Positions 9,086 through 18,158 of a stretch of DNA of 64,000 nt are shown here, piece by piece. The position numbers were made by a program, and so were the translations under genes. Position 1 is the stretch's first letter. Each line of letters starts with the position of its first letter. Origin of the DNA: Streptomyces sp. NBC_01235 (GTDB lineage: Bacteria; Actinomycetota; Actinomycetes; Streptomycetales; Streptomycetaceae); contig NZ_CP108513.1 of the NCBI RefSeq assembly GCF_035989285.1, positions 8,494,001 through 8,558,000 on the forward strand, in the 5' to 3' direction. The notes under the pieces were generated by a model that saw only the letters and a list, made by a program, of their open reading frames with translations, made no database searches and was not told where the DNA came from.

Positions 9086-11290
9086 CTAACGCCCTTGGGC
9101 CGAGTGCCGTCCACCCCGACGTCGCCCGCCACCACGCGTGCGCTTGGTCGCCGGGACCAGCAGCGCACCGAGCATCCCGGCCGCCAGGACGTACGGCCAC
9201 CAGCCGAAGGCACCGCTCTCGGCAGCGCTCGCGCTGCGCGTCCCGGCTGTCACGGCCCCCCGCGAGGCCTGTCCGTGCGTGCTCGTCGAGGGGCTCGCGG
9301 CCGTTGCCGTGAGGACGACGTCATTGCCGTCGCCCCCCTTGTAACTGATCCGGTAAACGGTGTCGCCGAGCTTCACTCCGGCTCCCTCCCTCAGATCGTC
9401 GAAGGTGCCGGTGGTGGGGTTCTTACCGGTGTGATTCAGGATGGTGATCTCCCGCTGGGGGGTCTTGCCGGTCGGCGTGGAAGCCTCACCGGAAGCGGTA
9501 CCGGCAACGGTCGAGGCGGAAGCTTTGCCGGAAGCGGTTCCGGTACCGGTTGTGGCGGCGGCCGTCCCCGCAGCGGACAGGTCGAGCCCGCCGCCCAGGG
9601 TGACCTTGCCGCCCACCTTCAAGGGCGCGTCTGTCAGCACCAGTTGGCCCTTGTCGTTCTGCGTGTAGGCACCGGTTACCGTCAGCCCGCCTGCGACCAC
9701 GCCCTCGTTCGTCACGGCGCCCTTCACGGTGCCCTTGCCACTGAGTGTGCTCGTCACCCGCAGTGCCGAGCCGCCGGTGTCCAGCCGCGCTGCCGCCGAT
9801 GTCAGCCGGATCGCCCTGCTGTTGGCGAGGGTCGCCCCGTCCTTGAGCGCGAGGGTCCCCTGCTTGACCGTTGTCGTCCCGGTGTACGTCACGGCGGAGC
9901 CCGTGAGGTTCGTCGTCGCCGTACCGGACTGCACGAGCGAGCCGCTGCCGCCGAGCCGGGACAGAGAGATCGCGGTCTTCGTGTTGCGCACGACGAGCAT
10001 GCCGTCGTTCACGATCCGGCGCCGGTCGGTGCCGGTGAGCACGGAGCCGTCACCCTGCGCCGACCCCAGTCGCAGGACCGCCCCCTTCTTCACGGTGGTT
10101 GAACCGTCGTAGTACTGCGCTGCCGCGAAGGTGACGTCGTTACCCTTGGTTCCGGCGATGACGACGTCGCCGGCGCCGGGCGCGGCGAGCGTGTCGTGGT
10201 ACCTGCCGCCGCCGATCGGCGCACCCAGGGTGACCGGACCGTTGTAGTCGAACGTCAGCAGGGACCGCCGTCCGCTGGCCTCGTGCAGGTTGATGTAGAC
10301 GGTGTCCTTCGTTCCCGGCATGAAGATCTTGTGCGTGGTGCCGTCGCCCCACTGCACGTTCGCGCCCTCGATGTTGGTGCCACGTTTGTTCAACTGGTGT
10401 GCCACCGCCCGCCAGTTGATGTCCGGGTCACTCAGCGAGGGATTGCTGTCGCCGCCCTGGTCGCTGTAGCTGTACTGCCCCGTGAGGACGACCTTGCTGC
10501 CGGGCCGAGTGTGGACGTTGACGTCGCTGCCGTACTCCCGCTGGTAGAAGTCCTGCCGCAGGACGATCGTCTGGTACAGCGGGGTGTCGATGATCCAGGA
10601 GCCCTGATTGAGGATCGCGCGGGCGTTGGGCAGCGAAACCGGATACTCGGGGCGGCCGACCGCCATCCCGGTGCCGTTGTCGATGACCCCGGAGAAGGGG
10701 TGCGCGCCCGCCAGGTCGAGGGTGCCCCACATGTTGCGGGGCTGGGTGACCAGACCCGACCCGCTGATCGTGCCGATGTTGAAGGTGCGCGTCAATGACA
10801 GCCGGAGCGTGCCGTCGACGCGGACGTTGAGCTGGTTGAGCCGGTATCCCGGGGTGTCGTAGGGGAAGTGCCCGATCAGACCCGTACCCCCACCGGTGCC
10901 GTACTGCAGGGTCGTCCCGTGCTCCACCGTGATCGCGGGCGGATCGGGATTGCTGACCGTTGTGTACGGGTGGTTTCCGCCCTGCGTGCGCACCACCTGG
11001 CGCCGGCGTGCCTCGGGCAGCGTGAAGTCGCTGTCCTTGCTCAGGACGAGCGTTCCGCCGCCGCGCACGGTAAGCGTTCCCTGGCCGTGGAAGACGCCGT
11101 CGTACGTCGTCGTCCCGGACGGCACGGTGACCACCGTGTCGCCGGTGAGCGTCACGTCCCGGTTCGCGAGGACGTCGGCGGTGACGTCCCGGGCGCCGGC
11201 GGCCATGGCCGGGGGAGCGGTGGCCAGGAGGGCAGCGACGGCCGTGAGGGCGCCGACGATCACGCTTGAGGTGTGGAGAGGGCTGCGCAC
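9086..11290 (-). CDS. Secreted surface protein with autotransporter-type beta-strand repeats
   Basis: The 734-residue product has a Sec signal (residues 1-30, hydrophobic run ending PAMA), a long beta-rich region, two or more segments of the autotransporter-associated beta-strand repeat type (GGSGSLVQSGTATTNLTGS, YTGTTTVKQGTLALKDG, GTVKGAVTNEGVV), an Ala/Ser/Thr/Gly linker near 590-630, and a C-terminal transmembrane helix (WWPYVLAAGMLGALLVP) followed by a basic tail. That design fits a protein anchored in the membrane with a passenger outside the cell. The GTG start follows a weak ribosome site. No enzyme motif was recognised; the repeats are best known from Gram-negative autotransporters, but here there is no barrel domain. 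It lies among carbohydrate enzymes, so carbohydrate binding is possible but unproven. Confidence 0.7.
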   Translation of the reverse strand: MRSPLHTSSVIVGALTAVAALLATAPPAMAAGARDVTADVLANRDVTLTGDTVVTVPSGTTTYDGVFHGQGTLTVRGGGTLVLSKDSDFTLPEARRRQVVRTQGGNHPYTTVSNPDPPAITVEHGTTLQYGTGGGTGLIGHFPYDTPGYRLNQLNVRVDGTLRLSLTRTFNIGTISGSGLVTQPRNMWGTLDLAGAHPFSGVIDNGTGMAVGRPEYPVSLPNARAILNQGSWIIDTPLYQTIVLRQDFYQREYGSDVNVHTRPGSKVVLTGQYSYSDQGGDSNPSLSDPDINWRAVAHQLNKRGTNIEGANVQWGDGTTHKIFMPGTKDTVYINLHEASGRRSLLTFDYNGPVTLGAPIGGGRYHDTLAAPGAGDVVIAGTKGNDVTFAAAQYYDGSTTVKKGAVLRLGSAQGDGSVLTGTDRRRIVNDGMLVVRNTKTAISLSRLGGSGSLVQSGTATTNLTGSAVTYTGTTTVKQGTLALKDGATLANSRAIRLTSAAARLDTGGSALRVTSTLSGKGTVKGAVTNEGVVAGGLTVTGAYTQNDKGQLVLTDAPLKVGGKVTLGGGLDLSAAGTAAATTGTGTASGKASASTVAGTASGEASTPTGKTPQREITILNHTGKNPTTGTFDDLREGAGVKLGDTVYRISYKGGDGNDVVLTATAASPSTSTHGQASRGAVTAGTRSASAAESGAFGWWPYVLAAGMLGALLVPATKRTRGGGRRRGGRHSAQGR

Positions 11291-11480
11291 GCATCGGAGA
11301 CGCGGTGACGCGAGAGCGATAACAGAAATTTGCCCGCCCCCGAACGTCGGCCGGGCCCCGCCAGGACCGGAAAACCACCCTCCAGCCCGGAAACCTCCAG
11401 AAAGGGCTTTCCATCAGTCTCGTCCGACCCGTTGACCTGCTCGTAACACACCCTTACCTTTTCGGCGTTCGTCATTCCAC
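11291..11480. promoter_or_regulatory. Divergent intergenic region
   Basis: This gap separates the surface-protein gene (minus) from the decayed GH43 gene (plus) and should hold their promoters. It includes the relatively AT-rich patches GCGATAACAGAAATTTGC near 11315 and GTAACACACCCTTACC near 11442. No clear -35/-10 pair could be assigned. Confidence 0.35.
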
Positions 11481-11525
11481 ATGCCGTTCGCAGTTCCGAA
11501 CGCCCCTCTCTCGAGAGGCAACCGC

Positions 11526-11974
11526 GTGTACCCCCACCCGCTCGTCCCCCATCGCGCCGACCCTCAGGTCCACCGCCACACCGATGGCTTCTACAACTTC
11601 ACGGCGACCCATCCGGACAACGGCCGGATCGTCCTGCGCCGTTCCCGCACCCTGGCAGGCCTCGCCGCCGCCCGGAGTCCGTCGTCCGGCGGGCGCACCC
11701 CACAGGCGACATGGGTGCGCACTGCTGGGCGCCGGAGCTCCACCGCGTCGGCGACGCGTGGTGCGTCCACTTCGCCGCGGCGCCCGCCGAGGACGAGTGG
11801 GCGATCCGTGTCCGGGTTCTCGAGAACACCGACTCCGGTCCACTCCAAGAGATCGACGGCGCTCCGCCGGACGACCCCAACCGCCACACCCGGATCCAGA
11901 CCGTCGGCTGGAACCCGGACGGCACCCCCGACTTCGGCGTCCCCCTCGCCGACACCGTGAAGGAGAGTACGTGA
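11526..11974 (+). pseudogene. Decayed GH43 arabinanase/arabinofuranosidase-like gene
   Basis: Two frames together read as the start of a GH43 enzyme. From the GTG at 11526 the first gives PLVPHRADPQVHRHTDGFYN and TLAGLAAA; at 11670-11673 a C run appears one base short, and the next frame continues PESVVRRAHPTGDMGAH CWAPELHRVGDAW. WAPELH is the conserved motif around the GH43 transition-state aspartate region. After VRVLENTDSG the text jumps to PNRHTRIQTVGWNPDGTPDF, which matches the end of such proteins, so about 200 central residues, including the general acid, are missing. The gene therefore has a single-base frameshift and a large internal deletion. Its 3' end holds the AGGAGAG ribosome site of the next gene, and it may still serve as a leader for it. 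Confidence 0.75.
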
Positions 11975-11975
11975 G

Positions 11976-13388
11976 ATGAGACGTGCGTACGCGACCCTGC
12001 TCGCCCTCTGTCTGGCGCTGATCGGCGCCTTCGCCACCGCAGGACCCGCTCAGGCTGCACCGCAGACGATCGCCAACGGCACCCAGTTCACCGACACTTC
12101 GGGCAGTCCCGTGCACGCCCACGGCGGCGGGGTCCTCAAAGTCGGCTCCTACTACTACTGGTTCGGCGAGAACCGCAACGCCGACAACACCTTCCGGTAC
12201 GTGGACGCCTACCGCTCCACCGACCTGAAGAACTGGGAGTTCCGTAACCACGTCCTGACCCAGTCCAGCGACTCCGAGCTGGCCACCGCCAACATCGAAC
12301 GTCCGAAGGTCATGTACAACGCGTCCACCGGCAAGTTCGTGATGTGGATGCACAAGGAGAACGGCACCGACTACAGCGAGGCTCGGGCCGCCGTCGCCGT
12401 GTCGGACACCGTCGACGGAAACTACACCTGGCAGGGCAGTTTCCGACCGCTCGACCAGCACATGTCCCGGGACATCACGGTCTTCGTGGACAGCGACGGC
12501 GCCGGATACATGGTGTCGGCCGCACGCGAGAACTACGATCTGCAGATCTACCGGCTCACCGCCGACTACACCGGTATCGCAAGCCTGGTCGCCGACCCCT
12601 GGCACGGCGGCCACCGCGAGGCTCCGGCGCTGTTCAAGCGGGGCGGCGTCTACTTCATGCTCACCTCGGCGGCGACCGGCTGGAGTCCCAACCAGCAGCA
12701 GTACGCGACGGCAACCTCCCTCGCCGGTCCCTGGACGACGATGACGAACGTCGGCGACTCGACGGCGTACGGCTCGCAGACCGCGTACGTCCTTCCCGTC
12801 CAGGGCACTTCGGGCACTTCCTACCTGTACCTGGGCGATCGCTGGGGCAACTCCTTCGGAGGGACCGTCAACGACTCCCGTTACGTCTGGCTGCCGCTGA
12901 CCTTCCCCACATCCACCTCGCTGTCGATGTCCTGGGCCCCCGAAGTCACCGTGGACTCGGCCGCCGGAACGGTCACCGGAGCGAGCGCCACGTACAACAC
13001 GCTGATCGCCCGGCACAGCGGCAAGTGCGCGGACGTCACCAGCCAGTCCCTCTGGGCAGGGGCCCAGATCAAGCAGTACGACTGCAACGGCGGCAACAAC
13101 CAGAAATACTGGTTCAAGTCGGTCGGAAGCGGTTACTACCAGTTGGTCGTCAGAAACAGTTCCCTGTGCGTGCGGGAAAACGCGAGCACGGTCAGCCAGG
13201 AGAACTGCGACGGGACGGTCACGAGCCAGCAGTGGTCGCTGACGACCTCGGGCAGCTACGTCAACGTCAAGTCCCGCGCGAGCGGCGAGTGCCTGGACGT
13301 GAACGGCGCGTCCACCGCCAACTCGGCTGCCCTCATCACGTACACGTGCAACGGGGGAACCAACCAGCAGTGGACGCGCGGAACATGA
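11976..13388 (+). CDS. Secreted GH43 exo-beta-1,3-galactanase-like enzyme with CBM13
   Basis: The 470-residue protein starts with a Sec signal (cleavage near AQA, residue 28). The catalytic domain opens with VHAHGGGVLKVGSYYYWFGE, the signature of the GH43 subfamily of exo-beta-1,3-galactanases, and continues with IERPKVMYN, MSRDITVFVD and HREAPALFK, consistent with a five-bladed propeller to about residue 330. Residues about 345-470 form a ricin-B-type CBM13 with GKCADVT, NNQKYWF, GECLDVNG and NQQW repeats. The enzyme would release galactose from beta-1,3-galactan backbones of arabinogalactan. AGGAGAG lies 9 bases before the ATG. The family assignment is firm, the exact substrate is inferred. 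Confidence 0.85.
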   Translation: MRRAYATLLALCLALIGAFATAGPAQAAPQTIANGTQFTDTSGSPVHAHGGGVLKVGSYYYWFGENRNADNTFRYVDAYRSTDLKNWEFRNHVLTQSSDSELATANIERPKVMYNASTGKFVMWMHKENGTDYSEARAAVAVSDTVDGNYTWQGSFRPLDQHMSRDITVFVDSDGAGYMVSAARENYDLQIYRLTADYTGIASLVADPWHGGHREAPALFKRGGVYFMLTSAATGWSPNQQQYATATSLAGPWTTMTNVGDSTAYGSQTAYVLPVQGTSGTSYLYLGDRWGNSFGGTVNDSRYVWLPLTFPTSTSLSMSWAPEVTVDSAAGTVTGASATYNTLIARHSGKCADVTSQSLWAGAQIKQYDCNGGNNQKYWFKSVGSGYYQLVVRNSSLCVRENASTVSQENCDGTVTSQQWSLTTSGSYVNVKSRASGECLDVNGASTANSAALITYTCNGGTNQQWTRGT

Positions 13389-13395
13389 TCCTGTG

Positions 13396-15078
13396 TCAGG
13401 CGAGCAGGTCGATCGCGTCGATCGACGTGCCCGCGCTGAGGTAGGAGGTCGACCCCGAACCGCTCACCACGTTGATCTTCAGTACGTTGTACTGGCTGGT
13501 GTCCGTGAGCCACGCGCTCGCCGGGACACTGTAGGTGAACGTGTAGTTGTTGCCCCGGTAGGACCCGTTGGTCAGGGACCGGGTGCTCGGCTGGGTGGGC
13601 GGGGAGGGGATGGCCGAGGTCCAGGTGTCGTTCACGACGACCTGTGGCCGGCCGTTGGCGTAGGCCGTCGTCACGCCGATGCGCAGGGTGTGCGCGGCGG
13701 CGGCCTGGGCCGCGGTCAGCTTGAAGTAGACGAGGAGACCGCTGTTGACGTCCTTCCAGATGTAGCAGGGGAAGGCCGAGGTCTCACTGCCGCTGCCGAT
13801 CACCACGTTGCCCGTCCAGGCGGTGGCCCGTACGTCCGACGGATGCGCGTACGTCATGAGGTCGGCGTTCTTGAAACCGCTCGGCGTACCGGTCCAGTCG
13901 TTGATCCGCCAGATCGCGCTCGCGTTGCTCGGGTCGTTCGACGACGGGATCGCGATCGAGTTGAGGGTGGTCGTCCCGCCCGCGGATACCGTCACCTGCG
14001 TACTGTATACAGCGAGCTCGCTCTTGTGGACGGTCAGCGTGTACGTCCCCGGCAGCACCCCCGTGATCGAGAAGTAGCCGTCGGAGGACCGGGCCGAACC
14101 CCAGTACTGTGCGGCCGAGTTGGCGAGTCCGACCGTGTACGGATACGCCGTGTTGCGCCCGGTGATGCCGACCCCCGCGACGCGGCCTCGGCCGCTCGCC
14201 CCGACGTATCCGGAGATGCCGAGCGAGTCCGCCCAGGAGGTGGCCAGGGTGCCCGGGAACAGCGACGAGGAGGGGGCGCCGCCGTCCGTGAAGGCGATGA
14301 CGTACGGGCCCTGGAGACCGAAGCGCTGGTCCTCGGTCTGGTTCTGGCCGTAGTAGAGGATCTCGTAGAGGCCGCCGCCGTCGGCGCTCTGGTGGCGCAG
14401 GAGGGAACGGTAGAAGGGGCCGCCGGAGGCTTTCTCGTGGTTGCTGCGCACGATCCACAGGCCGACGCTGCCCGTGGTCCAGCCGATGTAGTTGTAGTCG
14501 ATGACGCGCAGCTTGGAGTAGTGCTTGGAGCGGGTCTGGCCGTCGGACTTCGCGAAGACGTCGGAGGCCTCGATGGTGCTGGTCGTGTACGTGTAGGAGT
14601 CGGGTTCGTCGTTGAGGAACAGGCCTGCCTTGACGCGCACGATGTAACGGGTTGCGGAAACGGACGTGTCGGCCTTGTTGGTCCACAGGTAGACGTTGTT
14701 CTCGCCGCTGCGGGCCGCGTAGTAGTGCTTGAGCGTGCCGTGCGTGACCGAGATCAGGATCGTCGAGCCGGACTGCGCGATCGTCACGGTGGAGCTGCCG
14801 AGCCCGGACTCGATGTGCGAGTTCATGCCGCCGTAGCCCTGGTACTGGGTGCCCCGGTAGACCAGGGAGGTCAGGTCGCCGGTGGTCTTGCTGACCTTGA
14901 AGACCAGGTTGGCGCCGGTGTCGACGACGTAGTTCGAGCCGTCGTCGGTGTAGCCGAAGGCCGCCGCGGCGGCCGGGACGGCGAGTGGCCCGGCGAGGGC
15001 GGCCGAACCGGCGGCGGCCGCGGCGGAGAGGACGAAGGTGCGGCGTCGGACCGGCCTGTGGCTCTCGGATCCGGACAT
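13396..15078 (-). CDS. Rhamnogalacturonan lyase, PL4 type
   Basis: The 560-residue protein carries a Tat signal (VRRRTFVLSAAAAAG, cleavage near AAA at residue 39). It has the three-domain plan of PL4 lyases: a beta-sandwich catalytic domain (about 40-310, with YRGTQYQGYGGMNSHIESG and SNHEKASGGPFYRSLL), a fibronectin-like carboxypeptidase-regulatory domain (about 315-375, DGYFSITGVLPGTYTLTVHK) and a C-terminal carbohydrate-binding-like beta-sandwich (about 385-560, AIWRINDWTGTPSGF). Such enzymes cut the rhamnose-galacturonate backbone of rhamnogalacturonan I by beta-elimination outside the cell. It is transcribed divergently from an acetylesterase of the same pathway across a region with LacI-type palindromes. 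Confidence 0.9.
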   Translation of the reverse strand: MSGSESHRPVRRRTFVLSAAAAAGSAALAGPLAVPAAAAAFGYTDDGSNYVVDTGANLVFKVSKTTGDLTSLVYRGTQYQGYGGMNSHIESGLGSSTVTIAQSGSTILISVTHGTLKHYYAARSGENNVYLWTNKADTSVSATRYIVRVKAGLFLNDEPDSYTYTTSTIEASDVFAKSDGQTRSKHYSKLRVIDYNYIGWTTGSVGLWIVRSNHEKASGGPFYRSLLRHQSADGGGLYEILYYGQNQTEDQRFGLQGPYVIAFTDGGAPSSSLFPGTLATSWADSLGISGYVGASGRGRVAGVGITGRNTAYPYTVGLANSAAQYWGSARSSDGYFSITGVLPGTYTLTVHKSELAVYSTQVTVSAGGTTTLNSIAIPSSNDPSNASAIWRINDWTGTPSGFKNADLMTYAHPSDVRATAWTGNVVIGSGSETSAFPCYIWKDVNSGLLVYFKLTAAQAAAAHTLRIGVTTAYANGRPQVVVNDTWTSAIPSPPTQPSTRSLTNGSYRGNNYTFTYSVPASAWLTDTSQYNVLKINVVSGSGSTSYLSAGTSIDAIDLLA

Positions 15079-15134
15079 GGGGGTGCCTCCTTCGGGAGGT
15101 GTGGGGGTGCGGGTGCCTGAGAGAGTGACAGTTG

Positions 15135-15214
15135 AATCGATTTCGCGAAAGGGCTTTCACTTGCGTGATGTTGGCAATCCCGTGAAATCTGTCCAAGGTC
15201 TAGAAAGCGCTTGC
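15135..15214. promoter_or_regulatory. Cluster of palindromic candidate operators between PL4 and CE12 genes
   Basis: Three symmetric sites lie in the divergent gap: TTTCGCGAAA (15141-15150, perfect), GAAAGGGCTTTC (15147-15158, GAAAG/CTTTC arms) and GAAAGCGCTTGC (15203-15214, perfect core AAGCGCTT). A fourth, AATCGATT, is at 15135-15142. Such palindromes are typical of LacI-family operators, and a LacI regulator lies at 6521-7594. Binding is inferred. Confidence 0.5.
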
Positions 15215-15269
15215 CAGAGGCGATACGGTCCTGCCGCCAACCCCAGTTGTCGTGCCGGAGGAGCCGCAA

Positions 15270-16316
15270 GTGAGACGTTTCAACATCGCCGTGCTGGCGG
15301 CACTCACCCTGACCGCCGGTCTGACGGCCGTACCCGCCGCCCACGCCCACGGTGGCGGCGTGACTCTCGGCATCGACAACTGCACGGCCACCGCATGCCA
15401 CTTCGATGTCCCGCCCGGCACCTATGACGTGAAGGTCGTCCTCGGCGGCGACACCGAGTCGAGCACCAGCATCAGCGGAGAGACCCGGCGCGCTCTGCTC
15501 CCCGAGACCGCCGCCTCCGCCGGCGAACGTGTTCCCCGCAGCTTCACCGTCGACGTCCGCACCCCCGAGGGTGAGCCGACCGGTGTCGAGGGCACTCCCG
15601 GCCTGGACCTGGCGCTCGGCGGCTCGGCGCCCGCCCTGGCCGACATCAGGGTCACCCCCGCCCGGCATGCCCGGCAGATCTTCCTCATCGGGGACTCCAC
15701 GGTCTGCGACCAGCCCGCCGACCCGTACACCGGCTGGGGCCAGCAGCTGCCGCAGTTCCTGCGCAAGGGTGTCTCGGTCGCCAACCACGCGGATTCCGGG
15801 GAGAGTACGGTCACGTATCTGGGGAACCCGCAGCTCTGGGCCACGGTCCAGCCGCTGATCAGCCCCGGCGACCTCGTCCTGGTCCAGCTCGCCCACAACG
15901 ACAAGACAACCGATGAGGCGACGTACCGGGCGAACCTCGAGACACTCGTGGCGGGAGTACGGGAGAAGGGCGGCCGACCGGTCCTCGTGACCCCCATCGT
16001 GCGCCGCTGGTTCAACGCCGACGGCACGCTGAACAACGGAACAGCCCTGCTGGTCAACGGACTTGGCGTCGACCATCCGGCGGTGATCCGCTCGGTCGCC
16101 GCCGCGCAGGACGCTGCGCTGATCGACCTCACCGCCAGGACCAAGGCGCTGGTGGAGTCCCTGGGCGTCGAGGGCTCCAAGGCGCTCTACCTCTACAACG
16201 AGAAACGCGACAACACGCACACCTCCGTGCACGGAGCCACGGTCTACGCCGGCCTGGTCCGCGACGAACTCGTCGCCCTGCATCTGGTGCCGAGGGGCAC
16301 CGTGCGGGTGGGATGA
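15270..16316 (+). CDS. Rhamnogalacturonan acetylesterase, SGNH hydrolase (CE12 type)
   Basis: The GTG at 15270 is preferred over the one at 15252 because GGAGGAG lies 7 bases ahead of it and the hydrophobic signal peptide then begins at once (MRRFNIAVLAALTLTAG, cleavage after AHA). The 348-residue protein has an N-terminal beta domain (about 30-135) and an SGNH catalytic domain: block I IFLIGDSTVCDQ, block II glycine in ADSGES, block III QLAHNDK, and block V DNTHTS with the catalytic Asp and His. CE12 enzymes remove acetyl groups from rhamnogalacturonan so that the lyase encoded divergently can act. Both are predicted to be secreted. Confidence 0.9.
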   Translation: MRRFNIAVLAALTLTAGLTAVPAAHAHGGGVTLGIDNCTATACHFDVPPGTYDVKVVLGGDTESSTSISGETRRALLPETAASAGERVPRSFTVDVRTPEGEPTGVEGTPGLDLALGGSAPALADIRVTPARHARQIFLIGDSTVCDQPADPYTGWGQQLPQFLRKGVSVANHADSGESTVTYLGNPQLWATVQPLISPGDLVLVQLAHNDKTTDEATYRANLETLVAGVREKGGRPVLVTPIVRRWFNADGTLNNGTALLVNGLGVDHPAVIRSVAAAQDAALIDLTARTKALVESLGVEGSKALYLYNEKRDNTHTSVHGATVYAGLVRDELVALHLVPRGTVRVG

Positions 16317-16406
16317 ACGCCTGGGGGCGACCCGACCGGAACCGGGACGCCCCCAGGTCCTGGCATCCCCAGGTCCCGACCCGGCCGCGAAGGAAAGAAA
16401 CAGCTG

Positions 16407-18158
16407 ATGCACCTGCCCCCGTCCGACCCCGCCCGCAGCCCCCGCACCGGCTACACCCGCGCCCACTGGGAGGCGGCCGCCGACAACCTGCTCGCCGCGG
16501 TGGAGCCGTACGCCACCGAAGATCGCGCTCTCTACCACTTTCCCGGCGACCGGGAGAGCTGGTCGGGCCGCCTCTCCGACGGCCTGGAGGGCTACGCCCG
16601 CACTCTGCTGCTGGCCGCCTTCCGCCGTGACGAGACCGCGCTGGAACGTTACGCAACCGGTCTCGAGGCCGGTGTCCTCGGCGTCTGGCCCCGCATCGGA
16701 GATCGCGGGCAGCCTCTCGTCGAGGCCGCGTCGATCGCGCTCGCGCTGCGGCTTACCCGTCCGCTGCTCTGGGACCGCCTCGACGACCGTGTCCGACAGC
16801 GCGCGGCTGCCTGGCTCGGCGACGCGCTGACCGCCGAACCCTGGCCCTGCAACTGGGAACTGTTCCCGGTCACGGTAGGCGGTTTCCTGGAGTCGGTCGG
16901 CCACGAGCCGGAGGCCTCCCGCAAGGCGATCGACCGCGGCCTGGAGCGCATCGAGCAGTGGTACGTCGGCGACGGCTGGTACACCGACGGTGCCGGCCGC
17001 GCCTTCGACTACTACAACGGCTGGGCCATGCACCTGTACCCGGTCCTGCACGCCTGGCTGGCCGACGCCCCGGACCTGCTCGCCCTCTACGGCGGGCGGC
17101 TCAAGGCTCATCTCGCCGGCTACGCCCGCCTGTTCGGCGGCGACGGAGCCCCCATGCACCAGGGCCGCTCCCTCACCTACCGCTTCGCCACCACCGCCCC
17201 CCTGTGGCTGGGCGCCCTGACCGGCCATACCCCGCTGACTCCCGGCGAGACCCGCCGCCTGGCCTCGGGCGCGTTGAAGTACTTCCTGGAACGGGACGCG
17301 GTCGACGAGCACGGCCTGCTGACCCTCGGCTGGCACGGCCCCGACGAGGCGGTCCTGCAGGGCTATTCGGGACCGGCCTCCCCCTATTGGGCGAGCAAGG
17401 GTTTCCTCGGTCTGCTGCTTCCGCCGGAACACGAGGTGTGGACGGCGCAAGAGGAGGCGGGGCCGGTGGAGCGGGGGAACTCGGTTACCCCACTCTCCGC
17501 CCCCAACTGGCTGCTTCAGTCGACGAGTTCGGACGGCCTGGTGCGTCTGCACAACCATGGCAGCGAGGACGTCCGCTACGACCCGTACTACACGCGGTTC
17601 GCGTACTCCACGGTTACGCGGCCGCTCGGCACGCCACCGGACAACGTCGTAGTGGTCGGCGGCGACTCGCACCGTGAGGGCATCGTCCCGCTCGGGGTGG
17701 GGGAGGGGTGGGCGGCCTCTCGGTACGTGTCGGCCTGCGGCGCCGAGGTCACGAGTCTGGTGGTGGCCGACGGCGCGGTCGAGGTGCGGGCCCATCTGGT
17801 GGTCGGCGCGGCGCCGGGAACGGAGGTGCAGGTCACGGGCTGGGCACCGGTGGAGGGCGGGGACGAGCGGGCCGAGCTGGTGCCCGTGCACGGGCTGACC
17901 GGCACATCCCCGTTGTCGGGTGTGCTGGGAGACGGGCCCGCGACTCTCTTCGTCGCGCTGGCCCGCCTCACCGCCGAGCCCGACCCCCTGCCCCTCCGGG
18001 AACTGGTGTCCGTGGAGGTGCAGAGGGCAGGTGCCGGCAACGCTCATGGTGGGTACGCCCTGAGCGTCCGCTGGCCGACGGGCTCGGAGAGCCACTTTGG
18101 TTTCACGGCTTCAGACGGGCGATCCGCAGCGTCGTCGTGGTCGGTGAAGCCCCGGTGA
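16407..18158 (+). CDS. DUF2264 domain protein
   Basis: The 583-residue product matches DUF2264 over most of its length (NWELFPVTVGGFLESVG, WYTDGAGRAFDYYNGWAMH, FGGDGAPMHQGRSLTYRF), a family with an alpha/alpha-barrel-like N-terminal region found beside pectin and glucuronan degradation genes. No signal peptide is visible, so it probably acts in the cytoplasm on imported oligosaccharides, perhaps as an unsaturated glycuronyl hydrolase-like enzyme; this role is inference. The ATG has GGAAAG about 9 bases upstream. Its 3' end overlaps the convergent next gene by 56 bp (18103-18158). Confidence 0.75.
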   Translation: MHLPPSDPARSPRTGYTRAHWEAAADNLLAAVEPYATEDRALYHFPGDRESWSGRLSDGLEGYARTLLLAAFRRDETALERYATGLEAGVLGVWPRIGDRGQPLVEAASIALALRLTRPLLWDRLDDRVRQRAAAWLGDALTAEPWPCNWELFPVTVGGFLESVGHEPEASRKAIDRGLERIEQWYVGDGWYTDGAGRAFDYYNGWAMHLYPVLHAWLADAPDLLALYGGRLKAHLAGYARLFGGDGAPMHQGRSLTYRFATTAPLWLGALTGHTPLTPGETRRLASGALKYFLERDAVDEHGLLTLGWHGPDEAVLQGYSGPASPYWASKGFLGLLLPPEHEVWTAQEEAGPVERGNSVTPLSAPNWLLQSTSSDGLVRLHNHGSEDVRYDPYYTRFAYSTVTRPLGTPPDNVVVVGGDSHREGIVPLGVGEGWAASRYVSACGAEVTSLVVADGAVEVRAHLVVGAAPGTEVQVTGWAPVEGGDERAELVPVHGLTGTSPLSGVLGDGPATLFVALARLTAEPDPLPLRELVSVEVQRAGAGNAHGGYALSVRWPTGSESHFGFTASDGRSAASSWSVKPR

